Part shown: positions 42,326 through 51,663 of the stretch, piece after piece
How positions within the stretch are numbered: position 1 is the first letter of the stretch
How the letters are laid out: every line of letters starts with the position of its first letter
Origin: an uncultured Candidatus Saccharibacteria bacterium
GTDB lineage: Bacteria > Patescibacteriota > Saccharimonadia > Saccharimonadales > Saccharimonadaceae
Direction: 5' to 3'
Assembly (NCBI GenBank): GCA_938039975.1
Contig: CALHTM010000017.1
Span: 62,001-126,000 of the forward strand
DNA length: 64,000 nucleotides
Translations under genes and position numbers: made by a program
Notes under the pieces: generated by a model
The model's database searches: none
What the model was told of the DNA's origin: nothing
The model's input: the letters and a program-made list of their open reading frames with translations, nothing else

Positions 42326-43285
42326 ATGGAAACGGGTGGCTTGACAGTGAAAAGCATTGCTAGTGCTCTTGATATAAATTTGATTTATGCTCGTCGTTTG
42401 TTTCAGCTATCACAAAAAAATAGTACCCTTGACGATATTAGGAAAATTGTTGAAGATAAGCCAAAGCCGTTTGTAAAATGGGTCGGAGGTAAGCGGCAGC
42501 TGCTTAAACAATTCCGTGAATTAAATCTATATCCACCCGAGTGTTTTAACCCAGAATCAAATACATATTTTGAGCCGTTTGTTGGTGGCGGTGCAGTATT
42601 TTTTGATCTATTGCCAAAACATGCAGAATTATCAGATACTAACAGAGAATTGGTAATAACTTACAATGTCATAAAAGACAACGTTGATGGTTTAATCAAG
42701 TCGCTAAAAAAACATATCTATAACAAAGAATATTACCTAAGAGTTCGCGCTCAAGATATTAATGAATTATCCGATATAGAGATAGCGTCGCGTTTTATTT
42801 TTCTTAATCGAACTGGTTTTAATGGTATGTATCGAGTAAATAAGAGCGGTCAGTTTAATGTTCCATTTGGTCGATATAAAAATCCGCTTATTTGTGATGA
42901 GAATAATTTGCGTAAAGCCTCAGAAGCTCTGCAGGAAATTACTATTACTCATCGAGATTATAAAGATGTTCTAAAATTAGCGAAGATTGGCGATTTTATT
43001 TACTTTGATCCTCCGTATTACCCGCTTAATCCAACATCTTCGTTTACCGCCTATACTGCTAAGGGTTTTTTCGAGAAGGAGCAAATAGAACTTCGCAACA
43101 CCTTTGTTAAACTGCACGAACGCGGATGTTTTGTTATGCTCTCAAATTCGGACACGCCATTTATTAATGAATTGTATTCTGGATTAGAGGGGGTTAGTAT
43201 AAACAAGATAATTGCTGGACGTGCTATAAATTCAAAAGGATCAAAACGCGGTAAAATAAATGAGGTATTAGTAACAAATTACTAG
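42326..43285 (+). CDS. Dam-type adenine methyltransferase (DpnM-like)
   Basis: 319 aa from ATG 42326, chosen by SD GGAGGGG. An N-terminal 45-residue helix-turn-helix (LTVKSIASALDINLIYARRLFQ) is followed by the D12-class N6-adenine methylase: FVKWVGGKRQLL, FEPFVGGGAVFF (SAM) and DFIYFDPPYYPL (catalytic DPPY). It most likely methylates GATC, since DpnII-like nuclease and a second methylase follow. The N-terminal HTH is an addition to the usual Dam fold and may autoregulate the operon. Confidence 0.92.
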   Translation: METGGLTVKSIASALDINLIYARRLFQLSQKNSTLDDIRKIVEDKPKPFVKWVGGKRQLLKQFRELNLYPPECFNPESNTYFEPFVGGGAVFFDLLPKHAELSDTNRELVITYNVIKDNVDGLIKSLKKHIYNKEYYLRVRAQDINELSDIEIASRFIFLNRTGFNGMYRVNKSGQFNVPFGRYKNPLICDENNLRKASEALQEITITHRDYKDVLKLAKIGDFIYFDPPYYPLNPTSSFTAYTAKGFFEKEQIELRNTFVKLHERGCFVMLSNSDTPFINELYSGLEGVSINKIIAGRAINSKGSKRGKINEVLVTNY

Positions 43286-43289
43286 GATT

Positions 43290-44147
43290 ATGGAAAAAGA
43301 TTTTAATTATTTAGTATCGACATTCAAGAGTTCAATTAAAACTTGGGATTATTTTGTAAATTGGAATAAGGTTTTTACGAGTAGTGCAGATATAGAAATA
43401 GTCTTAAATAAGCTCAATTATTTGCTCGGCAAGGATAATTTGTATGAGGAATTTTGTAAGTTATACGAATCTAATCGCGATATAGTGAAAGCGTTGCCTA
43501 TATTGATTGCCGTACGCGATAGTAGGCTAGAAGTTTACGATAAAATATCAAAAGAATCAGAGCTTTATGATTTTTCAGCTCAAGAAGACGACGCCAACAA
43601 GTATTTTAATTTTTTGGATAAGACTGGACTAGTGAACTTATTTAAGAAAGACGGTGTAAAAAACTTAGTAGACTATGTTACAGGTGTAGAAGTTGGGCTT
43701 GATAGTAATGGCAGGAAGAATCGTGGCGGGACTTTGATGGAAGAGATTGTAGAATTATTTTTAGCTGATTTTTGTAGGCAAAATAATTTTGAGTATTTAA
43801 GTCAAGCTCGTCCAAATAGAATAAAAGAAAAATGGGATTACGAGATTAAAGTTGATAAATCAGAGCGGAGTTTCGATTTTGCTGTTTATAACCCCCAAAC
43901 AGGTAAAATTAAATTATTTGAAACAAATTTCTATAATGGTGGAGGCTCAAAATTGAAGGCTGTTTGCGGAGAATTTCGTAGTTTATATGACGAGTTAAAA
44001 CTGCAGAATATTGACTTTGTATGGATTACAGATGGTCTGGGGTGGCATACAGCAAAACGCCCCCTTGAAGAAACTTATAACCATAATGACTACATATTTA
44101 ATCTCAGTATGCTTGAGCGTGGAGTATTAAATAATCTCTCATGGTAG
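43290..44147 (+). CDS. DpnII-family type II restriction endonuclease
   Basis: 285 aa. The family pattern is clear: RKNRGGTLMEEIVELFL, AVYNPQTGKIKLFETNFYNGGGSKLKAV and DFVWITDGLGW. The E-x-N region (LFETNFYNGGG) carries the nuclease core. DpnII-type enzymes cut unmethylated GATC. The gene is 4 bp after the first methylase and overlaps the second by 7 bp. It is AT-rich, as is the methylase, suggesting transfer as a unit. Confidence 0.92.
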   Translation: MEKDFNYLVSTFKSSIKTWDYFVNWNKVFTSSADIEIVLNKLNYLLGKDNLYEEFCKLYESNRDIVKALPILIAVRDSRLEVYDKISKESELYDFSAQEDDANKYFNFLDKTGLVNLFKKDGVKNLVDYVTGVEVGLDSNGRKNRGGTLMEEIVELFLADFCRQNNFEYLSQARPNRIKEKWDYEIKVDKSERSFDFAVYNPQTGKIKLFETNFYNGGGSKLKAVCGEFRSLYDELKLQNIDFVWITDGLGWHTAKRPLEETYNHNDYIFNLSMLERGVLNNLSW

Positions 44148-44893
44148 CCAAACCAAGAAAACTTCATCCGGACAACTTTGAGCTAGAATGTACGACTGTT
44201 TGGGCATTTCCGCGCCGCGGTAACTGGGCGACACATAAATCCGATTGGCGAGGTAATTGGTCTCCAGAAGTTGTAAGAAACTTGATATTGCGATACTCCA
44301 GCGAAGGCGATATTTTGCTCGATCCAATGATTGGTGGTGGGACAACTGCCATTGAAGCAAAAATTCTCAATCGTCACATTATATGTTCTGATGTAAACGA
44401 TAAGGCGCTGGAGCGAACAAAAATATCGTTAGATTTTGAAGTGGAAAATGATGCGTGGCAAAAGATTGTTAAACGCGACGCTCGAGATTTAAGTAAAGCC
44501 GAAGACGAAAGTATAGACTTTATACTTACTCATCCGCCGTACGCTGATATTATAAAATATAGCGGTGGAAAAATTAATGAAGATTTATCAAATATTCATG
44601 ATATCGATGAGTTTACTGGTGAGATGGAAAAGGTAGCGGCTGAACTATATCGTATTTTAAAACCTGGTAAATTTTGTGCAATTCTAATTGGAGATACGCG
44701 CCGCAACAAGATGTATCAACCTATGGCGTATAAAGTCATGGATAGATTTTTAAGAGTAGGTTTTCAACTGAAAGAAGATATAATAAAACGCCAGTTTAAT
44801 TGTAAGGCTACCGGTTTCTGGGTAAAAAGATCGCAAGAAAGTAACTTCTTACTAATCATGCATGAACACTTGTTTATTTTTCAGAAGATCTGA
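44141..44893 (+). CDS. Second DNA methyltransferase of the GATC system
   Basis: 250 aa. The N-terminal TVWAFPRRGNWATHKSDWRGN precedes SAM motif LLDPMIGGGTTAIEA; the catalytic motif is HPPYADI, where the first residue is His rather than Asp or Ser. The DpnII locus classically has a Dam-type and a second methylase (DpnA) that acts on single-stranded DNA, so this may be the analogue. It is not a close DpnA match, and it resembles N4-cytosine or other beta-class enzymes. Confidence 0.8.
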   Translation: MVAKPRKLHPDNFELECTTVWAFPRRGNWATHKSDWRGNWSPEVVRNLILRYSSEGDILLDPMIGGGTTAIEAKILNRHIICSDVNDKALERTKISLDFEVENDAWQKIVKRDARDLSKAEDESIDFILTHPPYADIIKYSGGKINEDLSNIHDIDEFTGEMEKVAAELYRILKPGKFCAILIGDTRRNKMYQPMAYKVMDRFLRVGFQLKEDIIKRQFNCKATGFWVKRSQESNFLLIMHEHLFIFQKI

Positions 44894-44929
44894 TACAGAG
44901 CAGTAAGAGTAACAGCTAAAATTATAAAC

Positions 44930-44981
44930 TATACACTGAGTGTATAAAACTCTTGCAATAACTAAACACTGGGTGTATAGT
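44930..44981 (+). promoter_or_regulatory. PadR double operator and promoter
   Basis: Operator 1, TATACACT-G-AGTGTATA (44930-44946), is a perfect 17-bp palindrome. Operator 2, TAAACACT-G-GGTGTATA (44963-44979), is an imperfect copy 33 bp away (three turns). Promoter TTGCAA (44953-44958), 17-bp spacer, TATAGT (44976-44981), 6 nt before ATG 44988. Operator 2 covers the -10, so the PadR gene product should repress its own operon. Confidence 0.8.
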
Positions 44982-44987
44982 AAAAGT

Positions 44988-45530
44988 ATGAGCGTTCAAT
45001 ATACACTGTTAGGTTTTTTAGCGGAAGAGTCAAATTACGGCTATGAGTTGAAGAAAAAATATGACGGCTATTTTGGCAAAGATAAGCCAATTTTAACTGG
45101 TCAGATATATTCAACTCTGGCACGGCTCAAACGCGACAACAAAGTCAAAGAAATTACTGATATTAGCGAATCGGGCGGACCAGACCGGGTTCGGTATGAA
45201 ATTACCGATGAGGGCAAGCAGGATTTACAAGCATGGTTGGAATCACCAGAGGCGCCGTCACCACAGCTGCAAGCGACGATGTATATAAAGGCGGTATTGG
45301 CGATTTTGAAAGACGGCGATGCGTCACCGTATTTGGATAACCAACGGCAGGCGCATATTCAGCGGATGCGAGAGCTGACAGCGCAGCGGCGCGATAGCAG
45401 TTTGTCGGACATGCTGCTGATCGACCATGCTTTGTATCATTTGGAGGCGGATTTGCGCTGGATTGAATTAACTATTTCGCGTTTAACGCGGCTAAAGGAG
45501 GAAATTTTGCATGAGCAAACCAATAATTAG
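44988..45530 (+). CDS. PadR-family transcriptional regulator
   Basis: 180 aa from ATG 44988; earlier in-frame sequence contains the operators and is excluded. The N-terminal PadR winged helix shows YTLLGFLAEESNYGYELKKKYDGYFG and TGQIYSTLARLKRDNKVKEI; the C-terminal dimerisation helices follow. PadR regulators often bind small hydrophobic ligands and control multidrug exporters. Here it overlaps the downstream ABC ATPase gene by 20 bp, so it controls an exporter that it probably derepresses on ligand binding. Confidence 0.9.
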   Translation: MSVQYTLLGFLAEESNYGYELKKKYDGYFGKDKPILTGQIYSTLARLKRDNKVKEITDISESGGPDRVRYEITDEGKQDLQAWLESPEAPSPQLQATMYIKAVLAILKDGDASPYLDNQRQAHIQRMRELTAQRRDSSLSDMLLIDHALYHLEADLRWIELTISRLTRLKEEILHEQTNN

Positions 45531-46248
45531 CGCTAAAAATATTAAGAAGTCGTTCGGGCAAACGCACGCGCTGCGCGGCGTCAGCTTGGATGTCGAGGCG
45601 GGCGAGGTGCTAGCGATTATGGGTCCGTCAGGTTCTGGCAAGTCGACGCTGCTGCATAGCTTGGCGGCGATTACTAAGGTTGATAGCGGCGAGATTGATT
45701 TTGATGGCCGGCGGATCGACAAACTGAGCGATGATCAGCGCAGTATTTTACGGCGCACTAGCTTTGGCTTTGTCTTTCAGTTTGGGCAGCTGGTACCGGA
45801 GCTGACAGCGCTGGATAATGTGGCGCTGCCGCTACTGCTTAACGGTGTCAAGCGTAAAGAAGCCTATCAGCAGGCGAAAACATGGCTGAATAAGGTTGAG
45901 CTGGCGAGTAAAGCTGACAGTATGCTCGGTGAATTATCGGGCGGACAAATGCAGCGCGTGGCGATCGCCCGGGCGATGGTGATTGAGCCAAAAGTGCTGT
46001 TCGCTGATGAGCCGACTGGTTCGCTGGACAGTCTGAATTCAGAGAGAGTTATGGAGCTATTCATCAAAACCGCCAAAGAGCACGGCACAACGGTTATTAT
46101 GGTGACCCACGAGCCGACAATTGCCGCCTATGCCGACCGGGAAATTATCGTCCGCGACGGGCAGATTTCCGGCGCGGATGCAGCGGTGAATATGGCGCAG
46201 AATACCCGGCCAAATCTTAACAAAGCTAGCGCGAGGACTACCAAATGA
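45511..46248 (+). CDS. MacB/LolD-type ABC transporter ATPase
   Basis: 245 aa. Walker A GPSGSGKST, signature LSGGQMQRV, Walker B VLFADEPTGSLDS and H-loop MVTHEPTIA; the spacing is that of the type VII (FtsX-partner) ATPases. SD GGAGG precedes the ATG. The last 30 residues are an Ala/Asn-rich tail. The partner permease starts 4 bp before this stop codon. Confidence 0.93.
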   Translation: MSKPIISAKNIKKSFGQTHALRGVSLDVEAGEVLAIMGPSGSGKSTLLHSLAAITKVDSGEIDFDGRRIDKLSDDQRSILRRTSFGFVFQFGQLVPELTALDNVALPLLLNGVKRKEAYQQAKTWLNKVELASKADSMLGELSGGQMQRVAIARAMVIEPKVLFADEPTGSLDSLNSERVMELFIKTAKEHGTTVIMVTHEPTIAAYADREIIVRDGQISGADAAVNMAQNTRPNLNKASARTTK

Positions 46249-48467
46249 GTGTTAGCTGGATGTTACTCAAAAAATCTGGCCGCCAGTCAGTAGTGCGTTT
46301 AGGCTTAACAGCGGCAGCAGTAGCGCTAGGGATTATGCTGGTGTGTTATTTCGTGGCTGGCACTAACGGACTGTTGGGTCGCTCGAACCGCGTAGTCATT
46401 GGCAGTATCGCCGCTGATGCAAGTAATAATACGGATTCACAAAAACCAGTCAAAGGCGTCGATCCATTGAAGGTTATGGCATGGCAGCCAGGCAATACGT
46501 CGAAGTGGCGCGATCAATCGATCAGTGTTTACTCGATGTACGGCACGGACAAGTCGCCGCAGTTTGCCAAGATGAAAACGCCGCGTCCGGGCGAATATTA
46601 TCTGTCGAGAGCGCTAGCAGAGCTAGTTGCTGATTATCCTGAGGATAATATTTTGGCGCGGTTTGGCAAGAATACTAAGTATTTGGGCCTAATTCCTGAC
46701 GAGTATGTCGAGACGTCAGATACGCTGATGATGGTGCGCGGCATTGATAGCCAGGAGGTGACGCAAGCTGATACTTTGGCAAAATCACGCCAGCAGCCAT
46801 CAGCGTTTGCGGATATTTACAAGACGGACAAAGAAGGTAAAAAGACGGTATCCTTTGATCCTTTTTCCGTGATGATTCTGGGTGTCGGCGCGACAATCTT
46901 GCTATTCCCAGTGGTAATTTTCGTGTCGGTAGCGACGCAATTAGGTGCTGCTCAGCGCGAAAAACGCTATGCGGCGCTGCGGCTGATTGGCGCTACTAAA
47001 AAACAGGTAGCGCGAGTGCTGATGCTGGAGTCGTTTTTGGCGTCGGCGGTCGGTGTGCTGATTGGCTTGACGATATTTTGGCTATGGCAAGCGCCGCTGC
47101 TTAATTTCAAAATGAACGGCGAAGGTATGTGGCCAAGCGACTTGAAACTGAGCATCACGCAATACACATTAATTATCGTTCTGACGCTGGGGCTGACGAT
47201 GTTTGTCAATTGGCGGCGAATGCGGCGGGCGCAAATTTCGCCGCTGGGCGTGTCGCGGTCGGCTGAAAAAGTTAAAAAATTGCGGGTGTGGCGAGTGTTC
47301 GTGCCAGCGATTGGTATCGCGATTTTCGCCTGGATATCTTCCAAACTGGGCATGGACTGGTTGAATGATAATAAGGAGTCAGCTTTGCCGTTAATACTAA
47401 TGACGTCGGCGCTGCTGTTGATTATGTTCGGGCTGATTTTGGCAGGCAGCTGGCTGACTAATAAGATTGCGCTGTTGTTGGCGCGCTGGTCGAATAATGC
47501 TTCGGCGTTGATTGCTGGCAAGCGTACGGCGGTGCACTCGCAAACAGTTTTTCGCAGTGTTAGCGGCGTGGTGTTGGCGCTGTTTGCTGGCAGTTTTTAT
47601 TTGACGGCGACCAGCGGTATTGAGGGCTTGAACGCTCAAACAGTTAAGGATAATGGCTATTCGCAGCTGAAGGCTGGAACAGCAATGATATCTAGCCATT
47701 CGCTGCCTGATGATATGGCGCAAAAGCTAGCTCAACAGCCGTATATTAGCTCGGTGGCAGTGATTTATCCACAAGAAAAAGGCGATGCTATTCGCTGCCG
47801 CGATTTGGCGAACTATACTGAGCATGTTTGTCCGAGTGATGCTAGTTCAGATCAATTCGCGCTGCTGAACTTTGAAGAGCCGGTTGTTAAAAACGTTAAG
47901 CTGGTTGATAAACAAATCGCTACTGACGGCGGCAAAGAATATTTGGTAACGGTCAAGCACGAAAACGACATTGATAAATTGCGAACATTGGTAGCGACCA
48001 ATGCCAATAAGTACGATTTTAACTTCGTGGTTAGCGGAAGATGGGCCAAACAGCCGCATATCAATCCGTCAATTCGCGAGTTAGCTGATTTGGCTTATGT
48101 TGGTATCGGCGTGACGCTGTTCGTGGCGGTGGCGAGCTTGATCGTTTCGACGATTGGCGGGCTGATGGAGCGTCGGCGCTCGCTGTACACTTTGCGGCTG
48201 GGCGGTATGCGTCTCATTCAACTGAAACGCTTGGTGATGGTTGAGTCGGTGGCGCCGCTGCTAATGACTTCGGTGCTATCTTGCGGTATTGGTGTTTGGA
48301 CGGGCGCGGTATTTACGAAAATGTTCTCGACGACGCTGAAGCCGGTGTTAACACCAACCTACTTTGTCATCGTTGGTCTTGGGCTACTGACAGCCATCAT
48401 CGGTATCTACTTGATTTTGCCGATGGTCGATAAGTTGACGCGGTCGGAGGCTAACCAAACCGAGTAG
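46245..48467 (+). CDS. FtsX-like ABC permease
   Basis: 740 aa with two FtsX domains, each of about four TM helices (first around 200-335, second around 620-735), plus an N-terminal TM and two more central TM helices (370-410). It has the bacitracin/lantibiotic-export BceB-like length and layout (KRYAALRLIGATKKQVARVLMLESFL, RRSLYTLRLGGMRLIQLKRLVMVE). A large extracytoplasmic loop carries two Cys (AIRCRD, EHVCPSD). Likely exports or counters a peptide or amphiphile, under PadR control. Confidence 0.88.
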   Translation: MSVSWMLLKKSGRQSVVRLGLTAAAVALGIMLVCYFVAGTNGLLGRSNRVVIGSIAADASNNTDSQKPVKGVDPLKVMAWQPGNTSKWRDQSISVYSMYGTDKSPQFAKMKTPRPGEYYLSRALAELVADYPEDNILARFGKNTKYLGLIPDEYVETSDTLMMVRGIDSQEVTQADTLAKSRQQPSAFADIYKTDKEGKKTVSFDPFSVMILGVGATILLFPVVIFVSVATQLGAAQREKRYAALRLIGATKKQVARVLMLESFLASAVGVLIGLTIFWLWQAPLLNFKMNGEGMWPSDLKLSITQYTLIIVLTLGLTMFVNWRRMRRAQISPLGVSRSAEKVKKLRVWRVFVPAIGIAIFAWISSKLGMDWLNDNKESALPLILMTSALLLIMFGLILAGSWLTNKIALLLARWSNNASALIAGKRTAVHSQTVFRSVSGVVLALFAGSFYLTATSGIEGLNAQTVKDNGYSQLKAGTAMISSHSLPDDMAQKLAQQPYISSVAVIYPQEKGDAIRCRDLANYTEHVCPSDASSDQFALLNFEEPVVKNVKLVDKQIATDGGKEYLVTVKHENDIDKLRTLVATNANKYDFNFVVSGRWAKQPHINPSIRELADLAYVGIGVTLFVAVASLIVSTIGGLMERRRSLYTLRLGGMRLIQLKRLVMVESVAPLLMTSVLSCGIGVWTGAVFTKMFSTTLKPVLTPTYFVIVGLGLLTAIIGIYLILPMVDKLTRSEANQTE

Positions 48468-48500
48468 TGTGTTTGTATCGGCCCGAGGATAATCTATCGA

Positions 48501-48533
48501 AAAGCGTTCCAGTTGGCGGCTGGGACGCTTTTT
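48501..48533 (+). terminator. Rho-independent terminator of the PadR-ABC operon
   Basis: AAGCGTTCCAG and CTGGGACGCTT pair (one mismatch) around a short loop, then TTTTT. Confidence 0.75.
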
Positions 48534-48578
48534 CTTATAAAATTCGATAAAACTCTTACGCTTTTAGTTTGATGCGCG

Positions 48579-48584
48579 TATACT
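48579..48584 (+). promoter_or_regulatory. -10 box of the amino acid importer operon
   Basis: TATACT ends 7 nt before ATG 48592, with no SD. A weak -35 (TTACGC, 48556) fits a 17-bp spacer. Confidence 0.5.
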
Positions 48585-48591
48585 ATAAGTT

Positions 48592-49386
48592 ATGAAGAGG
48601 GCAAAAGCACTGCGAAAAATGGCGACTTGCCTGTTTGTAGCGGCCTTTTTAGCGATGATTAGCTGGATGCTGTATGATATACTGCAGCGCGACAGCAGCA
48701 TCTCCAACGACACCGACGTGCTGGTCATGGGTACAAACGCGACATTTAAACCTTTTGAGTATAAAGATGGCGGCCAGGTGGTTGGCTTTGATGTCGAATT
48801 GGCGCAAGCTATTGCCAAAGACATGGGCAAAGAGCTAAAAATCGAGGATATGTCGTTTGATGGCTTGTTGCCGGCGCTTGAGAGCGGGCAAATCGATATG
48901 GCGGTGGCCGGTATGTCGGTGACTTCGGAGCGTGAGAAAAACGCGCTGTTTTCGGATCCTTACTACCAGGCGTCGCAGCGAATAATTGTACCCAAAAATA
49001 GCAAGATAGCCAATAAGTATCAATTAGAACACAAAAAAATTGCTGTGCAGCTCGGTACGACGGGCGACCAGGCAGCTTCTAAAATTAAGGGAGCGCAAGT
49101 CGTGCAATTCCCGGCAGCGCCGAATGCTTTGCAAGAATTAGCGGCTGGCAAAGTTGACGCAGCGGTGATTGACGATGCGCCGGCTAAGCAGTACGTCTCT
49201 GGGTTTCCTTCGCTCAAAATTATCAACACGCCGCTGAGTAGTGAAAGCTACGCGATCGCTTTCAAAAAAGGCAATACCGAACTGGCCGAGCATGCCAACA
49301 AAACGATTGCCAATATGAAAGCCGACGGTCGTTACCAAGCGTTGTTGCAGAAATACTTTGGCACGGCGAAGGAGCAGGCACCATGA
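48592..49386 (+). CDS. Amino acid ABC transporter, substrate-binding protein
   Basis: 264 aa, family 3 solute-binding protein (TNATFKPFEYKDGGQVVGFDVELAQAIAKDMG; MAVAGMSVTSEREKNALFSDPYY; VQLGTTGDQAASKIKG). The N terminus is an uncleaved-looking TM anchor (about 12-30) without a lipobox Cys. The Asp/Arg pocket pattern is that of polar or basic amino acid binders. Given the arc operon in the same genome region, arginine or another polar amino acid is a plausible ligand; this is inference. Confidence 0.9.
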   Translation: MKRAKALRKMATCLFVAAFLAMISWMLYDILQRDSSISNDTDVLVMGTNATFKPFEYKDGGQVVGFDVELAQAIAKDMGKELKIEDMSFDGLLPALESGQIDMAVAGMSVTSEREKNALFSDPYYQASQRIIVPKNSKIANKYQLEHKKIAVQLGTTGDQAASKIKGAQVVQFPAAPNALQELAAGKVDAAVIDDAPAKQYVSGFPSLKIINTPLSSESYAIAFKKGNTELAEHANKTIANMKADGRYQALLQKYFGTAKEQAP

Positions 49387-50105
49387 ATTTTGGCGAAGTG
49401 ATTTTTGGTGACGGGCGCTGGGTTTATCTATGGCACGGACTAGAAGTAACATTGGTTTTGACAGTGTTATCGGTGGCATTAGGCGTAATTATCGGCATAA
49501 TTATCGCGTTGATGCGGGTGTCAAAAATCCGTCCGTTTAGTTGGCTAGGGCGCTTTCCGCAGCTGAAGCGTTTGGCTAGGTGGAATCCGGTAGCTGGTCT
49601 TGGACGTTTGTACGTTGAAATCATTCGTGGTACACCACTGTTGGTGCAGCTGCTTATTATGTATTATGTAGTATTTGGATCGTATCGTTTCATGCCGAAG
49701 ATTTTCGTGGCGGCAATCGCCTTTGGTATCAATAGTGGCGCTTATGTGGCGGAAATCATTCGCGGCGGCATAGAGAGTATTGATAATGGACAGCTAGAAG
49801 CAGCGCGTTCGCTAGGTTTGAGCTATCCGCAGGCGATGCGCTATGTGATTTTGCCGCAAGCGATGAAAAATTCGCTGCCAGCGTTGATTAGCGAGTGCAT
49901 TGCTATGCTTAAGGAAACGTCGGTAGTCGGCTGGATTGGCTTGGGTGATATTATGCGTGGCGCTGACGATATCCGCTCGTTGACAGCGACAGCATTCCAG
50001 TCGTTGTTTGCGGCGGCGGTTATGTATTTAGCGTTGACGGTTATCTTTACGAAAGTGATGCGGCGTTTCGAGAAGGGAGTGCAAGCTGATGATCAGGACG
50101 CGTAA
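49383..50105 (+). CDS. Amino acid ABC transporter, permease
   Basis: 240 aa, HisMQ/GlnP family. It has the pattern [24 protein letters not shown] and [22 protein letters not shown], and the EAA loop [25 protein letters not shown] that contacts the ATPase. It overlaps the binding-protein gene by 4 bp and the ATPase gene by 17 bp, so the three genes are one operon. Confidence 0.93.
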   Translation: MNFGEVIFGDGRWVYLWHGLEVTLVLTVLSVALGVIIGIIIALMRVSKIRPFSWLGRFPQLKRLARWNPVAGLGRLYVEIIRGTPLLVQLLIMYYVVFGSYRFMPKIFVAAIAFGINSGAYVAEIIRGGIESIDNGQLEAARSLGLSYPQAMRYVILPQAMKNSLPALISECIAMLKETSVVGWIGLGDIMRGADDIRSLTATAFQSLFAAAVMYLALTVIFTKVMRRFEKGVQADDQDA

Positions 50106-50811
50106 CCTGCGCAAATATTTTGGATCCAACCATGTGCTGCGCGGGATTGATTTGACGATCGAGGACGGTGAAGTATTAGTGATTGTCGGGTCGAGCGGCT
50201 CGGGTAAATCGACGCTGCTGCGATGTCTGAATTTACTTGAAAAACCCACTTACGGATCGGTTTTTGTTGATGACGTTGATATCACTCAACCGCACGTTAA
50301 TATCAATAAAATCCGCCAGCGTATCGGTATGGTGTTTCAGCAATTTAATCTATTCCCTAATATGACAGTGCTAGATAATATCAAATTAGCGCCTAAGAAA
50401 CTACGCAAAGTATCGGATCGTAAAGCGAATCGGCGAGCTAAAGAACTACTTGAGCAGGTTGGTTTAGCTAACAAAGCCAACGAATATCCGCAGCATCTGT
50501 CGGGCGGCCAGCGGCAGCGAGTGGCTATCGCTCGGGCGCTCGCTATGGAGCCAGAAGTTATGTTGTTTGATGAGCCGACTAGCGCGCTTGACCCAGAAAT
50601 GATTGGCGAGGTGCTTGATGTGATGCGCGATTTGGCTAAGCAGGGCATGACCATGGTGATTGTCACGCATGAAATGAGCTTTGCTCGTGAAGTTGGCACA
50701 CGGATGATTTTCCTTGACAAAGGCGACATCATTGAAGACGGTCCGCCTAAACAAGTAATGGACCACCCGAAGACTGAACGAGCGCGCCAGTTCTTTGATG
50801 CTGATAAATAG
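50089..50811 (+). CDS. Amino acid ABC transporter, ATP-binding protein
   Basis: 240 aa, GlnQ/HisP family. Walker [10 protein letters not shown], signature LSGGQRQRV, Walker [15 protein letters not shown] and H-loop IVTHEMSFA. It completes the polar amino acid importer. Confidence 0.95.
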   Translation: MIRTRNLRKYFGSNHVLRGIDLTIEDGEVLVIVGSSGSGKSTLLRCLNLLEKPTYGSVFVDDVDITQPHVNINKIRQRIGMVFQQFNLFPNMTVLDNIKLAPKKLRKVSDRKANRRAKELLEQVGLANKANEYPQHLSGGQRQRVAIARALAMEPEVMLFDEPTSALDPEMIGEVLDVMRDLAKQGMTMVIVTHEMSFAREVGTRMIFLDKGDIIEDGPPKQVMDHPKTERARQFFDADK

Positions 50812-50847
50812 CATAAGGTTAACAATACATGCTAAAATAAAATAACT

Positions 50848-51606
50848 ATGGCAAATTCAAAAGTATCATCTGCTGAACACGAAAAGCCTAATAAGCATCT
50901 GCCAGAACGAAACGTTAAAAATGAAGCCATCATAGTTAGCCAAGCAGTTGGCATGTTGCTGTTTGGCGCAGCGATGGTTGGTTTGCTAGCAAACCCATTT
51001 CTTGTTGTTCCGTTGTTTTTTGTGCCGCCTTTGTTTGTAGCTTATCTATCATTTATTGCTTTATTGTTTGTAGAAGGCATTGTCATTTTGAAACAATACC
51101 GGCGCGTGGATCGCTACCGTCAGCGTATTACTGCGCTGAGCGTGATATTACTTTTGCCTGTATTTACCGTGATTTTTAATACATTAGCAGTGGCTGCTAC
51201 ATTATTGCATGCATACGATATTGTTTATATCGCGAAATTGCTTACATCGCCTTGGGTACTTCTGGGGTTGTTCGTTGTGGCTGCTGTTGGCTTGTTATAT
51301 TTGTGGCGATTGCTACGACTCCCGGATCGGTTATATTGGGAGCCTCTTCCGGCATCTTCGTTGTCAAAAACACAATATAAACAGCAAGAGCGCGGCTTGC
51401 GGCTGCAGCGAATTGGTTTTGGGCTTTTTAGTATTCCGTTAGTCATAGCTATCACAATTTCTTTCGCAGTATCGCAGATAATGGTTGGCCCAGACGGTGG
51501 TTTTGGCGGTAGTGCCATATTTAACTACGCGTCGCTAGCCTTTGTTTGCGCTGGCATACCGTGCATCGTGGCTGGTTTGATGTGTTTTGCTAAGAGCGAT
51601 ATGTAA
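50848..51606 (+). CDS. Hypothetical multi-pass membrane protein
   Basis: 252 aa with about six TM helices (for example AVGMLLFGAAMVGLLANPFL, LYLWRLL region, LVIAITISFAVSQIM). No family recognised; a DUF of small-genome bacteria is likely. A TAAAAT-like -10 lies 4 or 9 nt before the ATG, so it may be leaderless. Nothing indicates function. Confidence 0.7.
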   Translation: MANSKVSSAEHEKPNKHLPERNVKNEAIIVSQAVGMLLFGAAMVGLLANPFLVVPLFFVPPLFVAYLSFIALLFVEGIVILKQYRRVDRYRQRITALSVILLLPVFTVIFNTLAVAATLLHAYDIVYIAKLLTSPWVLLGLFVVAAVGLLYLWRLLRLPDRLYWEPLPASSLSKTQYKQQERGLRLQRIGFGLFSIPLVIAITISFAVSQIMVGPDGGFGGSAIFNYASLAFVCAGIPCIVAGLMCFAKSDM

Positions 51607-51663
51607 TTGTTTAAGCTTTGATCCGATAATTTCCTCTGATATAGTCAATAATCAGAGGAGAGA

